From assembly GCF_041146795.1 (NCBI RefSeq), contig NC_135172.1:35821623-35885622 (forward strand): DNA of 64,000 nucleotides, read 5' to 3'. Source of the DNA: Maylandia zebra (taxonomy: Eukaryota; Chordata; Actinopteri; Cichliformes; Cichlidae). A program made the position numbers and the translations under genes. The notes beneath the pieces are model-generated. The model did no database searches, was not told the DNA's origin, and saw only the letters and a list, made by a program, of their open reading frames with translations. Positions 22,801 through 32,520 of the stretch are shown here, in pieces (the first letter of the stretch is position 1; each line of letters opens with the position of its first letter).

Positions 22801-23076
22801 GGGCGGCCTCTGACAGCTGCGCTGCTGCCCGGCCGTCTGCCTGAACACGTAAACAACAAAGACGCATATTCGTGTACGTTTTAATCTAAAGAAAAACTGG
22901 AGCGGTGCAAGTAGGTACAATTTCTTCTAGAGCTTGTTAGCTACAGGCTAAGGTGAAAAGTTGAATGTACGTAAACACACGTTAGCAAGGCATGTAAACA
23001 TTATATAATATCGTGCGTTATATTAAGCACGTGTAAATGACGAGAGTTTTTTTTAGACGACGATCAGTCTTACCAT
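16421..23076 (-). CDS. cenpk: Centromere protein K (10 exons, CCAN subunit)
   Basis: CENP-K acts with CENP-H, -I and -M in the constitutive centromere-associated network linking CENP-A chromatin to the kinetochore. Minus-strand coding exons are 23076-23074, 22840-22751, 22012-21956, 20253-20190, 20063-20017, 19932-19850, 19683-19585, 18929-18794, 18713-18660 and 16576-16421. Phases close at every junction, giving 262 residues (human 269). The first coding exon contributes only the ATG, with the donor GTAAGA directly after it. The protein is mostly charged coiled-coil (about 15-190). It has the family's HVPLPQE...KKKK segment, and the conserved C-terminal signature HDPYVAIDDTFWPPYVEMLL followed by RYGIAVRH. 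The intron 5 donor is the weak GTGTGG form. Introns are filled with retroelement and DNA-transposon debris. Confidence 0.93.
16782..16823. repeat. A42 homopolymer tract
   Basis: Forty-two consecutive A on the plus strand lie in cenpk intron 9 (T run in the transcript). I see no pseudogene body directly upstream, so its origin as a retrotransposon tail is unproven. Confidence 0.85.
17500..18600 (-). mobile_element. RTE-type non-LTR retrotransposon remnant in cenpk intron 9
   Basis: Read on the minus strand, a charged open segment (18561-18166) ends with DTWFWKEEV, the pattern found between the endonuclease and reverse transcriptase of fish RTE-like LINEs. After frameshifts and a loss of intervening sequence, KGDVHLCSNYRGIKLM and KIWESVFETRLRR follow (about 17890-17780), then a segment like EEMIGEQQHGSLPRNSTT and LMEKY. 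These are early reverse transcriptase motifs of that clade. Both the 5' end and the later catalytic part are missing or decayed. Antisense plus-strand frames here are shadows of it. The element is inert. Confidence 0.75.
18964..19485 (+). repeat. Dispersed fish LINE 3' end (L2/Maui-like) in cenpk intron 7
   Basis: The block contains CCAGAGGTTTCTTCCTGTTA, a GGGAGTTTTTCCTTCTCACT stretch, ATTGTTGGGTTTTT, and GCACTTTGAGGCGACTGCTG, and ends in GGCGCTGTATAAATAAAATT plus an AATTCAACTGAATT tail. I recognise this as a high-copy teleost repeat whose end resembles an L2-clade LINE 3' tail with a short simple repeat. Clade assignment is tentative. Its left edge is within about 35 bp of the acceptor of cenpk exon 8. 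Confidence 0.6.
20110..20148. repeat. T-rich tract in cenpk intron 4
   Basis: A run of 18 T (about 20131-20148) lies 42 bp from exon 4 on the donor side. It is simple sequence with no other feature. Confidence 0.7.
20390..20560. repeat. Fragment of a dispersed repeat with the CCGGATGCCCATCCTGACGC core
   Basis: The stretch around 20436-20475 (ACACCGGATGCCCATCCTGA) is a familiar core of a high-copy fish repeat, here decayed and truncated. It lies in cenpk intron 3. The class (LINE 3' region or SINE) is not decided from this copy. Confidence 0.45.
21636..21903. mobile_element. TTAA-flanked MITE with internal palindromes (piggyBac-like)
   Basis: TTAA occurs at 21632-21635 and 21904-21907. Directly inside, CCTCCTAGGACC on the left pairs with the reverse complement of the right end (CCTCCTAAGATCC). 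TTAA duplication plus CC-starting TIRs points to piggyBac (Kolobok also uses TTAA). The 268-bp body has no coding capacity. It contains the perfect 14-bp palindrome TCCACATATGTGGA (21653-21666) and further degenerate copies of a 'CCTG-TGTCCAC...GTGGAC' unit. It sits in cenpk intron 3, about 50 bp from exon 3. Confidence 0.75.
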
Positions 23077-23205
23077 GTTTAACAACAGTTCCCTACTTCA
23101 CGGACCACAACACTAGACGCTACTCGCTTTTCAAAATACCGCCAACTTTGATGACGTATCATCCGCGACAGAGAGGATGTTGGTGAGCGCCATTGTTGCG
23201 CTAAA
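23077..23205 (-). promoter_or_regulatory. cenpk promoter with CDE/CHR-like element, possibly bidirectional
   Basis: On the minus strand GGCGG (23143-23139) is followed three bases later by TTTGAA (23135-23130), about 55-65 bp before the cenpk ATG. CDE (GGCGG-like) next to CHR (TTTGAA) is the DREAM/MuvB-bound element of G2/M genes. The canonical spacing is four bases, so this is near-canonical. A CRE-like TGACGTAT (23152-23159) and a GCGCCATTGTTGCGC block (23187-23201) lie further out. No TATA box. Cell-cycle control would fit a kinetochore protein. Confidence 0.5.
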
Positions 23206-23842
23206 ATGCACAAGCTTGTTAAAACGTTTGTAAACGAGTTTTTGCATAGTTTTAGATCCCACCAGGTATCCGTCTTCCCACATGAAAGCAAGGGTAAGTA
23301 CTGAAACATCTTTACAGAGCCATGAACACCGAGGGGCTGTTTTTCCCTCTTTAATAGAAAAAAATACATAAAAAGTCTAAACCCTACAGACTATCAACCA
23401 AAGCAAAAATAAATTATATGGTAAAATTAGTTAAAAAACAAAGTATTGAATAATGACGAATTCAAATAAATAAAAAAAAAGGTTAATTATTGATTAAACG
23501 TGTCCCAAAGGAGGGCCACATATTTTAGAGGGAAAACATTTAGATAGACGCTTATTTATTGCTTACTTATTTTATTACCGTAACTCCTTCTCAGTGACAA
23601 CATCAAATTGCCACTGGGACGCTGACACGATTATGTATGATCAACTCAGAAAAAACAGATTAGACCGTTAGATACAATGGGCTGTTTAAGTGTTGATTGT
23701 CTCAGAACTCTTGCCACAGGAGTTGATGTTTAGCATTTGTTCATAATGAGTATATAGAGATTGCTAAGATGGGCAATGGCAGTACCTGATGTTGAATATA
23801 GTTCATAAAACTGCACGGTAACAGGCCTGACATGTGAAATTT

Positions 23843-23898
<56 letters not shown>

Positions 23899-25926
23899 AC
23901 ATACATACATAATCATTTATAATCTCAGTTCTAATGTCAGATAAAATGCTGACATATTGAAAAACAAACTAAATGTTTATGAAAAAGCATTTTTAGTTAC
24001 TCTAACTGCCGAACTTACCTATATATGTTAGAACAGTTGTGTTTATCAGATATTCTAATGGTTCCTCTTAATAAATGTGTTTATATTATTAATGTATTTA
24101 ATACTATTTTAATATTTTCATTTATTTCATATATAGTAAATATATTTTTCATTATTCTAAATGTGTTTATATATGTGATGTGTGTTCACATGTGCTCGAT
24201 TATGTTCTTATGTGCATACAAACACTAACTAACATGTACACGTGAAAATAGTCATATACACATGAGATCACAGACACTGAAAAGAGAGAGGCTGAAAAAC
24301 AAATGGTGATAAAGAAGTTGAAAAATGCCGTGGTAAAGTAGCGTGAAACTAGTCATTACAGCATAGTAACAAGAAAACAACAGAAAGCATGTCTGGTTGT
24401 GAAAGGCCAAGAAATACAGTCTGTGTGTAGTGAGAGGATGAGGATGAGGTGATTGTTACATTTTTGATGAAACCAAAGGTTTAATGTTATTCACATGCAA
24501 TGTTGAATTATTGCACGTGGTCTAAAATACCCAAGTTCACACTACATAAAATATCCAGTATTATACAATTTAAATATGACAGTTAGCACTTTTCATAGGT
24601 TCATATCTTGACTTTTACTTAAGCACCGCTTGACCTGCCCAATTAGTACGAATACCATTCATTAACCCACAACCATACTTGTTATACTTGAGTGCTACAC
24701 TTGTGGATTTTCACTTTATGTATGCATTTGAAAGAATGACTTATACCTGAGGTATTTCTATTTTGAAAATATTAAAAGATCAACACTCATTCTTTCAACA
24801 CGCAAGGCGTGTGTAGTATTAATATCATTCATTATTCCAAGAGCATGTCAGGGTAGAAACTCATTAGATGGATTTTTACAAGGTGAAGATGTAGTAAGAC
24901 TGCAGGAAATGAGGATGATTTCATGCAAGTGTACGAAGTAAAACAAGAAATCTGTTATTATCCTCAATATGGCATCATTAGCTCTTTAGTAAGTCTGATA
25001 AGAGATATTCACTGAAAGAAAGGCTTAGAGAAATGAGAAAGAGTCAATAAGATGTAGGAATCAAGTTATTAAATTCATACTCATCTAATCAAGAAATTAC
25101 TATTTTTATGTTATTAGTTATTTATTTTATTTTTAAAAAAAACAACACAATTTTCTTAAGGATGATGGAGGTTACATACTCAATATCTGCTTCCTTTTAA
25201 ATCTTGCTTTATGTCTTTTTACATACTGTTTACCATTACGATTACATTCCACCTCTAATTTTATGTTTTCATTACCAGTCTTGTACGAACTGTTCCACCA
25301 GCCTGATATTGATCGTTCAAATAAAGCAATCTAAAAATATGTATCATATTTGATAATTCAGTTGCAGCTTTATAATATACAACCACTCTCATACACACAC
25401 TCTTTCATACACACACAGACACATTACACACAGCATGGCTGGTTTGCTGCTCAGTGAAGTGCAGGTCACTATCCCGTTGACACCAGCAGGTGTCTCTGTT
25501 TGTCTCAGAAGCTAAGCTGGAGCTGGCTGCAGCTTGTAGCTTGTCATCAGCTACACTTTTTTTTAAAGGATGGCTTAAATTGGCATGTAACGGTATGGAT
25601 AGTAAGTTTGTTTGTTTTGCTTTTGTTTTCCTTTTTGTTCACCCAAATGTATTTTGACCTCATATGATTAAATGATGAGATATTTAGAATTGGATGAGCT
25701 TCCAGATGACTTTAGTGAAAATGCACTTTATTCACTTTTTTTCCCCCCACTTGTAGTTTTTCATGCTTTGTTCTGTGCACCACACAGAAATCATCAATAC
25801 ATGTGCTAAATAACTCCCACCTGAGGCCACAGATCTAACATTTTCTTCACTTTATCCTTCATCTTTCCTTCAGGGACATATATTCATGTGCTGCTAATGG
25901 ATTTTATGATTTTTTTTAATGTGTAG
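23206..25926 (+). CDS. Candidate small divergent gene of unknown function (three predicted exons)
   Basis: I do not recognise this product. An ATG in good context (A at -3) at 23206 opens 29 codons and ends at a strong donor, GTAAGT, after 23293. A phase-compatible segment 25509-25601 lies between a pyrimidine-rich acceptor (TGTTTGTCTCAG) and a GTAAGT donor, and is open throughout. A further acceptor preceded by CTTTCCTTCAG allows 25874-25926, which ends at TAG. Together this predicts about 78 residues with a basic N-terminus and hydrophobic stretches. The position head-to-head with cenpk supports a shared promoter. Against it: each exon is short, so open frames by chance are likely, and the conserved human neighbour of CENPK (PPWD1) does not match. 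It may be a non-coding divergent transcript or nothing. Confidence 0.25.
23846..23894. repeat. (TA)n microsatellite
   Basis: About 24 TA units in an AT-rich gene-free stretch, ending in a short GTATACATACATACATA transition. Confidence 0.9.
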
Positions 25927-26921
25927 AGGAGTTTCTTTACAGCATTGTTTCTGCTTAAAAAATCCGTTCTAAATAGTATAAGTAGATGCTGTTGGAACAT
26001 AATCTATATTAATTTTAGACTTCAACCACCACCATCGCTAGTTGAAGAAAAGCTCCAAAGTAAACACTTCATGAATCATTGAATTTAATAACTCCTACAT
26101 TTTTTTCAGGTAAAGCGGTCTACATGGTTTATAATTTATCTACCTGCAGACTTCTGATTACCTTTTAGATGAGTCACAGCACTTAACTATAATTGCAAAA
26201 CATTTTTGAAACTATCCTTTCTACTCCATAAATCATTCACCTGTGATCTGAAACAGCCTTCTGAAAACCCAGCCTTGTGGCAATATGTAAAAATCTTTAT
26301 TATTCTAATTTTATTCTAATTTTAAGAATCCAAAATATATAAAATGCAGTACTTGATGCAACACTTTTCTTCTCTGCCACCCACTTCTCCCATTCTTGTT
26401 TATTTATAAAGCACAGCAGCACAAAGGTTTTGCTTTTTTTTCCACTTTGAGTTAATGTATCTGTATATTTGTTGCAAAACTCTGGATTAGCAATTTAGTC
26501 CAAATAAGCCGACTGACTCTTTCTATCTGATTATAGTACAGTGGACAAACAGCAGAAGCTAAGTCAGACCAAATATAGTTGATGTTTTCTTGCTACATCC
26601 CCGATTTCACACAGCCTTGATTATTTGAATGATCAACTAGAATTTGATTAATATGCAAATTTCTGAACAAACCGTTCCATTTGAGCCTTCAGCGCAGCCT
26701 AATTAATCAACAGTTAAAGGAAATTAATACATACATCAATTCTGTCAGGAACATGCTTAGTTCAGTCGCCCGTAAAATTGAAGTTTGAAGTATTAACTGG
26801 CTCCACAGGAAGGCTATGATTAAAACTCTACATTTTGGCTCTATTTAGATATATAGAGTCATTTAATTCGAGCCAAATATCAGGTCATTTACAGATCTCC
26901 TTTTTAATACTTATTCATCAT

Positions 26922-26976
26922 CAACAACAACAACAACAATAATAATAATAACAATAATAATAATAATAATAATAAT
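26922..26976. repeat. Compound (CAA)n(TAA)n microsatellite
   Basis: Six CAA units pass into a TAA run of about eleven units with one interruption. Confidence 0.9.
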
Positions 26977-27217
26977 GCATTCAAGGATTATTTGAAGCCT
27001 ATGGATTCAAATAATTAATTTAAATAATCAAACAATAGATTAAAAAACCTTTTTCTTCTAAGTTTGTGTCATATTTTTAAATGAGAACAAGGTCGTAAAC
27101 ATTAAACAATTTAATTTCAGTGCTCTCTTTGCTGTCACCTGACTATTGCCTCAAATATGAGTGTACACTTTGCCCCTGACACTGTTTTCCACAAGGTGCA
27201 AATAATAAAGGAGAGAG

Positions 27218-27227
27218 TATAAAAAGG
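27218..27227 (+). promoter_or_regulatory. Isolated TATA-like element
   Basis: TATAAAAAGG stands in a G/A-rich setting, a good TATA box by sequence. No coding exon or conserved transcript could be tied to it downstream, so it may be fortuitous. Confidence 0.2.
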
Positions 27228-28499
27228 GGAGGGGAAGAGATGAAAAGAGAGAGGGCTGTACTATTGTTTCAGTAGGGACTCATGCATCAAACTTCAATTT
27301 TCCGGACGATTGAAGTAGTGATTTTTTCTATCTTGAAGTGAAATACTGAAATACACTTAAGACCTCCAGATTAATTACCACGAAGTGGTCCCTCAGACTG
27401 TAGTATTACTTATCACCGGGCCCGCCTGACAACCCCTCATAAAATAAGCAAGTGAAATCCATAAACTTACCTGCCTTAACACTCTCTCCCTTCATAAATA
27501 TGCTTGATTCAGAATAGGCTCCAGAGCACGCACATAGGCACCCGCCACCCCCCCACCACACACACACACATACACATACACACAAAATAAATTAAAGACT
27601 GACATGTTCATATTTGCAGATCAATTTTCAGAATAATTGAACTGAATTGATTTTTTTCTTTCTTCAATTGAAGTGTTATCTAGAATTTAAACCTTGATAA
27701 ATACTATGTACACCACCTTACCACCTTATTTTGCATGTATAAAGTGCACATAATCATTTTATAAATAATTTATAAAACAATATAATGCAGTTGTAATAAT
27801 ATTCTGTGAATTTTACAGTACAATATTTGCCAGCAATTAAAATTTCTTCTTTTGTGCATATTCTGTGTTATGATCAGCGTGTTTATTAGGCTGCAAGTTA
27901 ATATCAGTTTATATATCAGCTTCCAGTTAGTCCACTTGAGCTGTTATACTAATAAACACATGTATTTGCTCCCTGTTATAAACCGTACTATTTACAAATG
28001 TAGTATAAGGGCATTAAAGCAAATTTTAGGCTAATGATTTTTTTAAAGACTCTAATTTATCTACAGAGAATTTACAAAAGCTTTGGTCACATTAACATCT
28101 CCCAGGCCTATAAACTTATTTAGCTTATTTAGGTTGACTTGGTTAAAATAAAAGTAAAATATAAAAAAGCAACTTCTATAAAACATTAACAAGAAGACAG
28201 CTCTACTTATCGTTTCTGTTAACAAAGAGGGTTAAATGGGAGTTTGCCTTTTGAGCTTCTCTTCTGGACACTCTTTCTTTCTCACATCACCATGTTTTCA
28301 GCTTCATTAAACTCCTTAAAGACAAAAGAAATAAAAAGGCAGACCAAGAAAAAAGAGATGAGAAGAAAACAAACAAAGGACTCCCTAACCAGACTTTGGC
28401 ATAAATGTCACAGCCCAAACTCTTTATGGCTCCCTACTTAACATTAAAAACACTTCCAACAAAAATCCATTTCTTGTTTAGAAAACGTTCTTGGACAGA

Positions 28500-29270
28500 A
28501 GTCAAACATATTATTCCAAAGCTAAAAAGCGCAGAAAGACAAGCGGCTCTCAAAAAAGGGGCAGTTTCATTGTAATTCATTGACTTGTTCAAAACGCCAA
28601 GCAAAGAAAGGGGCTAGACATTAATAGCCGCAGATGCCCTCATGAAGGGAGAGTCTATGTAGGCATTATGGCCTTTGTTCGCACCCAGTTAAACTGTTTA
28701 AAAGGAGGGTTAACTCAATCCATCAAATTGTCTGAAATTGTGAGGAAATTTCAAAAACCATATGGCTTCCAAACGTTTGCGTCCTTTTTGTGCGGTGGGA
28801 CACACTTGTCTCAGTATTGCTGCCTGCGGGGGACCGGCCCTGCTCCTTTGTGGCTCGTCCCATCAGGGAACGCTGCTCATTTGTCCCCACTTTTCATGCT
28901 TTACGCTCAAAATTACGGCCCAGTCCCGCAGAACAAAAAAGGTCTATAAAGGCCCGGGGAAACTGGCCCAAAACTTTGTGTTTTTGTGGCTTCCTCGTCT
29001 TTTTTTCTCCGGCACCAGATTTGTGTTTCTCACATAAATTTTTGCCACGAATGGAGAAACACGTCTAAGGGTCAAGAAGCCACGATACGCATTTAGGATG
29101 TGAAAGGGGATGTGAGATTCCGGGCCACAAAATGTTTAGAGCATCTTAGTAGAAAAGGACACAAAGGAACAAAATAGTAACTCTAAATAGGCCGCTGTTG
29201 ACGAGCTTACACGCCCAGATTTGGCAAGGGGAGCCGTTTCTAAAATCATTTTTCTTCCCTCAATAAATAA
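28500..29270. promoter_or_regulatory. Candidate conserved non-coding block downstream of lbx1
   Basis: Between two AT-rich regions this block has balanced composition, no simple repeats and several homeodomain-like ATTA cores (for example CATTGTAATTCATTGAC near 28568). Short open frames in several registers (for example 28668-28949) do not resemble protein. It lies 1-1.8 kb past the 3' end of lbx1. A role as an enhancer is inference only. Confidence 0.35.
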
Positions 29271-29355
29271 ATTAAAAGGGGCTATTATATCCACAACAAA
29301 AACCTAAACAATATTTCAAGAACTGCAACATAAAAGAATTATTCAGAAAAGCCAT

Positions 29356-29361
29356 TTTATT
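29356..29361 (-). terminator. Candidate poly(A) signal of lbx1
   Basis: TTTATT on the plus strand gives AATAAA on the minus strand about 920 bp past the stop codon. If used, the 3' untranslated region would contain the long TG/CA microsatellite at 29895-29990. Confidence 0.3.
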
Positions 29362-29893
29362 CCCATAGTAGCCTATATACATTACAGTCTGTGCATTGGT
29401 TTTCAAATAATGTCCTGATTTCAGAAAGGCACTTACAGGTGTACAAAACATAACAAATTTATAACTGTAAATCTATTGTATCCAAACAATAAATCTAAAA
29501 AGTAGCTTGTCAAAATCACCGCAATATCAACCGCTGTTTCTCGCCATCGCTCAAGCATTTCCACAAAACACGTTGTAACTGTGAGTGTCCGAGTTTTGCC
29601 TTTCCGACCGTCATCATCATCTTCATCATGCACTGCAGCATCGGGACGCAGAATATGAACTGAAGCCAGGGGTTACAGTCAAATGATAATGATAATGTAG
29701 AGGAGAAGAGCCGGCAGTGACAAAGTGACTGAATCGCGATTTGGCTTGCAGAAAATACAAAAGCAATTAAATTAAAAAAGTAAAAATAAATAGATAATGA
29801 TCACAAATCAAATCATGCATTTACATGCAAAAATATGGAAAACTGGAGCACTTCACTGTGATGTGTGGGGCTATCGGGAAAAGCAATAAAACA

Positions 29894-29894
<1 letters not shown>

Positions 29895-29990
<96 letters not shown>
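29895..29990. repeat. (TG)48 microsatellite
   Basis: Ninety-six bases of uninterrupted TG lie about 290 bp downstream of the lbx1 stop. Reads as (CA)48 on the lbx1 sense strand. The poly-Cys/Val reading frame through it is an artefact. Confidence 0.97.
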
Positions 29991-29992
<2 letters not shown>

Positions 29993-30279
29993 GGTTTATA
30001 CTGTAAAAAAATAAGTTACTCATGTCATTTCAGACCATATTGCTTTGATCGAAAGAAGTAACAGTTTGCTAATGAATACATTGTAAAATATCACTGCATA
30101 ATTCTTGTTCTGTGTTCATGCTTCACTATGAATAGTATCTGTGCCAATATAAAAGTCATTACATTTTGGTACATGTTCCGAGATATGGTATACAATATAA
30201 GCAGTAAGTTACAAGTCCTCCGCGGGATTATTTTATCGTCTTTTTGTGTTTCTTGACCTTCAAGCTCCTGGATGCGCCA

Positions 30280-31569
30280 TCAGTCATCCACATCAATCTC
30301 CACGTCCTCGTCCTCTGAGCACTCTTTACTAGTTGTGTGGTCTGAGAATGGAGACAGCGGCGACGTCCTCAGTTTCTGAGAGAGCTCGTGCTCCTGCTGG
30401 CCTCCCCGCGCGGGGGACTCGGCTCGCGGGTGGCCCAGCGTGCCATTGGCGCATTTCTCCAGGTCCGCCAGTTTGGCGAGCTTGTCCAGTGGGACCTGGC
30501 CGATGGCCTTGGCCGACTCCACGTCGGCCTTCATCTCCTCCAGATCCCGTTTTAGCTTGGCCCTCCGGTTCTGAAACCACGTGATCACCTGCGCGTTTGT
30601 CAGGCCCAGCTGCTGAGCGATCTGGTCCCGGTCGGCTGGGGACAGGTACTTTTGATACAGGAAGCGCTTTTCCAGTTCATAGATTTGGTGATTGGTGAAA
30701 GCCGTCCGAGACTTCCGACGCTTCTTCGGGGTGGTTCGCTGGCCGAACAGAGTCATCCCATCCCGGCCTGTGAGGGAGAGGAGAGGCTGAGTGAAAATCA
30801 TTGATAGATACAGGTGCAGGGCGTTTTCTGCACTGCTGCAGTATGCGCGTAAAAGTACCCATAACGCAGACATAACAACGAAAATGATGCTGTCTTTGAA
30901 ACAGAAATGCCTCTCAGTCCTTGTGGGAATAGGTAGACAGTTACAACAATATTACACAGACACCACTGGGAAATACTGAACATCAGACAATTGGTCTTCC
31001 TCTTTACACGAGGCCATAAAATTAAAGAAAGGGCTCTGGTGATAAGAGCGGCCCAGGAAAAAATAACGCACCTTTTTTAGATATATATGTGAAAAGGAAA
31101 ATATGCGCACTTAAATTGGAAAAGAGTGTCTCGAGCAATTGAATAAACACGTTTGAGCGAATTTTTGTTGTTTAAAAATCTAGTTCCAGGCGTATTAGTC
31201 AAAACGTGTTTGTCGTGCTTTTTTTCATCTTGTAGATTTACCTTCGGCAGCCTGCAAAACGCTGACTTCCAGCCCCTTGAAAGTCTTGCTGGCCAGCTCC
31301 TCCAGCGCGCAGAGCGGGGAGGTTTGGGTGAGGAGTCCCCGGTTGGACAGAGGGATGCTGGAGGGACGATGTTTCTCAGAAGACGAAATTAGATGAGCTG
31401 TGCCGCAAATTGTATAACTTCGTTTCACAGATGGTTTGTTCAGGATGTCCTCAATGCTGAATGGGGTCAGCGGCTTGTTGGAGTTTGCAGGAGGCGGCAA
31501 GTGGTCCAGCGGACTTCGCCTCCTGTTTTCCACTGCATCACATTTGGCGACTTCTTTGGATGTCATCAT
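30280..31569 (-). CDS. lbx1: Ladybird homeobox protein LBX1 (two exons)
   Basis: LBX1 is a nuclear homeodomain transcription factor required for migrating limb and hypaxial muscle precursors and dorsal spinal interneurons. Exon 1 is 31569-31242 and exon 2 is 30767-30280, with a 474-bp intron and a GAA-G|GC junction. The product is 271 residues counting two adjacent start methionines (31569 and 31566). The second has A at -3 and matches the family start MTSKE. An eh1 Groucho-binding motif TPFSIEDIL lies at about 35-43. The SPLCALEELASKTFKGLEVS block precedes the junction. The homeodomain is at about 126-185 (RRKSRTAFTNHQIYELEKRF at its start, WFQNRRAKLK in helix 3, Q50 and T47). The acidic tail ends CSEDEDVEIDVDD. 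Conservation of KPSVKRSYTICGTAHL favours the lbx1a-type paralogue over lbx1b or lbx2, but I leave the paralogue open. Confidence 0.95.
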
Positions 31570-32520
31570 TGGTTGTACGCAGAGTTTATAGGACTTGGTT
31601 GAAGTATTAAGCAGTTACAAACGAGCGAACGTATCGAGGGTAAAAAAGTCACATAACAGTTTGGAGGTAGAAAAAAAAACAAAGATAAGGAGGGGAGATT
31701 GAGGGAAAGAAAATCTTATTCCAAAATGGGATGCGTTCAAAGTGTCGATCCTCGCGAGCAGCAAGTCCGCAGGAGTGAGATGCCTCCCTGAAAATGGCGA
31801 GGTCCAAAGAGTTGACGATTACTAACAAGTTATCATTGATTGGTGGGTAATCAATTATCTCCAGTGGCACTTTCGCCCTCTTCCCTTTCACTCTTTGACT
31901 ATGTTGCAGTCCAGTGCAGGGCTTTTTGCAACTGGGGGTGTCCCATTAATTAGGACGCATGGCTGGAAGGAGGAGGAGCCGGGCGGAATTATAATGCTTT
32001 GTGCTCTTATCATCTTTGGTCTAATTTAGTCGTGTGGTGAGATACCAGAATAGGTATATGGGATAAATAAGGGGAAGCTCAGAGAGAGGGAGAGGAAGAA
32101 AAAGGAAGAAGGGTTGAGAGACATCAGAATCTTTAGCCAATTTTAACGCTTTAAAAGTTAAGTTCAGCAGCAGGTTTGTTTAAAGTATTTGGACTATTTG
32201 GATGGTTAAAAAACAACAAAAAAACAAGTCGACTCAGTTACAGATTCCGCAGCTTTAGTCAGAAGAATACGTTCCTCCCAAAGCGTGGATGATCCTTTGT
32301 TTTGTAAAGGTAATGTAGAGCTGGGCTATATATCAGCTCTGATGATACCTCCTCTGGGGCGAGATAGAAGGAGCAGCATGCATCCCTCTCAGCAACGCCA
32401 AATCCGGGCCATAACTCAGGCGAAAAGGCTCCTTTTATATCTTCCGAGAAATATTTCATTTCCTCTCAAATCTCCTCGCATCCTCCAGGTTTGACAGAAT
32501 GGGTTTATTTTGGCACTGGA
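31570..32520 (-). promoter_or_regulatory. lbx1 upstream region with candidate TATA box
   Basis: TATAAAAGG (minus strand, 32439-32431) in the context GGAAGATATAAAAGGAGCC is a strong TATA-like element. It would place a start site near 32405 and an 830-base leader. A weaker ATTATAATTC is nearer the gene (about 31985-31995). The interval is balanced in composition and rich in ATTA cores, unlike the AT-rich DNA that follows. Which start is used is not decidable here. Confidence 0.4.
31836..31854. promoter_or_regulatory. Inverted ATTGATT-type site upstream of lbx1
   Basis: TTGATTGGTGGGTAATCAA is an inverted repeat of TTGATT with a 7-bp centre, about 270-285 bp before the lbx1 ATG. On the lbx1 strand it contains CCAATCAATGATA, a CCAAT/PBX-type sequence, and TGATTACC. 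Such sites suit autoregulation by homeodomain proteins or NF-Y/PBX binding; this is inference. Confidence 0.4.

Larger units (their letters stand above)
23900..28200. other. AT-rich intergenic stretch, no certain gene
   Basis: Apart from the tentative divergent exons near 25.5-25.9 kb, I find no supported exon. Simple repeats (TAA/CAA at 26922-26976 and CA-rich at about 27540-27585) and a lone TATA-like element near 27218 are the only landmarks. Confidence 0.5.

Noticed and set aside
23206..23293. PPWD1 first exon (the mammalian head-to-head partner of CENPK)
   Set aside because: The predicted residues do not resemble the PPWD1 N-terminus, and no WD-repeat exons follow.
29825..30061. Open frame with a long Cys-Val repeat
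   Set aside because: Produced by the TG microsatellite; no start context or flanking coding signal.
30329..30584. Open frames on both strands over the lbx1 exon 2 region
   Set aside because: GC-rich out-of-frame shadows of the homeobox coding exon.
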